Assembly (NCBI GenBank): GCA_036166735.1
Contig: JAYZHG010000068.1
Coordinates: 1-6,863, forward strand
From: JAPYTU01 sp036166735
GTDB lineage: Bacteria; Bacteroidota; Bacteroidia; Cytophagales; MED-G16
Direction of reading: 5' to 3'
Length of the DNA: 6,863 bases
Part shown: positions 6,633 to 6,863 of the stretch, one piece after another
How the letters are laid out: the number at the start of each line of letters is the position of its first letter
How positions within the stretch are numbered: position 1 is the stretch's first letter
Notes under the pieces: model-generated
Told to the model about the DNA's origin: nothing
The model's database searches: none
Seen by the model: the letters and a program-made list of their open reading frames with translations, nothing else
Position numbers and translations under genes: made by a program

Positions 6633-6692
6633 GGTTATTTTTATTTTATTTTTTGTCAATATAATAAGAACTTTTAAATATTTGAATTTCAC

Positions 6693-6712
6693 TTGCTTTT
6701 TAAGCAAAAATA
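6693..6712 (-). promoter_or_regulatory. Weak promoter candidate for the propeller gene with an overlapping inverted repeat
   Basis: On the minus strand TATTTTTG (6712 down to 6705) matches the Bacteroidota -7 consensus TAnnTTTG, about 70 bases before the ATG. No clean TTG lies at the expected -33 distance, so support is partial. A perfect 6-bp inverted repeat, TTGCTT (6693-6698) and AAGCAA (6702-6707) around TTT, overlaps its downstream edge. It could be an operator, a 5'-leader hairpin or chance. Confidence 0.25.
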
Positions 6713-6863
6713 TCTTTTTAGGTAAGTCTAATTATAAATATATAAAATACTATAAATCAGTAAGTTATATATATATAAATAAACTAATAATTAAATTTAT
6801 AAAAAAATAGTTTTTTTTAAATACATTAAAGTAAAATTAGATATTTATAATTTTTTTTTTTGT
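6713..6863. other. AT-rich intergenic DNA, no gene seen
   Basis: The stretch upstream of the propeller gene is nearly all A and T, with a TA-alternating run around 6767-6778 and an 11-base T run at 6851-6861. A short plus-strand frame (6625-6810) encodes only an Ile/Lys/Tyr-rich string typical of AT-rich non-coding DNA. It partly overlaps the signal-peptide codons of the opposite gene, so it is not called. The right edge probably leads to the next gene's flank. Confidence 0.5.

Noticed and set aside
6633..6707. Longer N terminus for the propeller protein (start at 6707)
   Set aside because: The extra 25 residues are Lys-rich and would bury a well-formed signal peptide. The internal ATG at 6632 starts exactly at MYKK plus a hydrophobic core.
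6625..6810. Plus-strand 61-codon frame with hydrophobic Ile/Tyr/Lys content
   Set aside because: The composition is what AT-rich non-coding DNA gives by chance. It overlaps the signal-peptide codons of the opposite gene and has no ribosome-binding site that I can see.

Overview
The window is strongly AT-rich and looks like chromosomal DNA from the Bacteroidota, most likely a marine or environmental Flavobacteriia-type organism. This is inferred from four things: the long Prc/Tsp-type tail-specific protease, a huge secreted Asp-box (BNR) beta-propeller protein of the VPS10/sortilin-like kind, weak Shine-Dalgarno sequences, and promoter candidates that fit the Bacteroidota pattern TTG-N~19-TAnnTTTG better than a sigma70 pattern.

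Layout. Positions 1-2907 (+ strand) hold a tightly packed three-gene run: the 3' end of accA (acetyl-CoA carboxylase carboxyltransferase alpha), a PlsC-type lysophospholipid acyltransferase (8-bp overlap) and a periplasmic C-terminal processing protease (4-bp ATGA overlap). The order suggests co-expressed envelope functions: fatty-acid precursor supply, phospholipid acylation and periplasmic protein processing. Positions 3480-6632 (- strand) hold a secreted multi-bladed propeller protein. Its last 85 codons are cut off by two in-frame TAA codons, while the conserved C-terminal tail remains readable in the same frame beyond them.

Between the convergent genes lies the most interesting stretch, positions 2908-3479, with no coding potential. 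It begins with a compact array of DnaA-box-like 9-mers, all in one orientation (two TTATCAACA, one TTTTCCACA and one perfect TTATCCACA on the minus strand). Their start-to-start spacings are 22, 23 and 11 bp, so it is a good candidate chromosomal origin or DnaA-controlled site. A Bacteroidota-type promoter overlaps the perfect DnaA box. Downstream are two gapless 160-bp-period tandem copies (113 of 144 positions identical by hand count) with the marks of structured RNA: a GCAA (GNRA) hairpin, a C(UNNG)G hairpin, an AU-rich hairpin with compensatory changes, and a closing stem. A third partial hairpin copy follows, then a strong intrinsic terminator. I read this as a roughly 410-nt non-coding RNA of unrecognised class, transcribed out of an oriC-like DnaA array. 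It is the best candidate here for an undescribed element.

Positions 6633-6863 are very AT-rich, with a weak promoter candidate for the propeller gene and no convincing gene.
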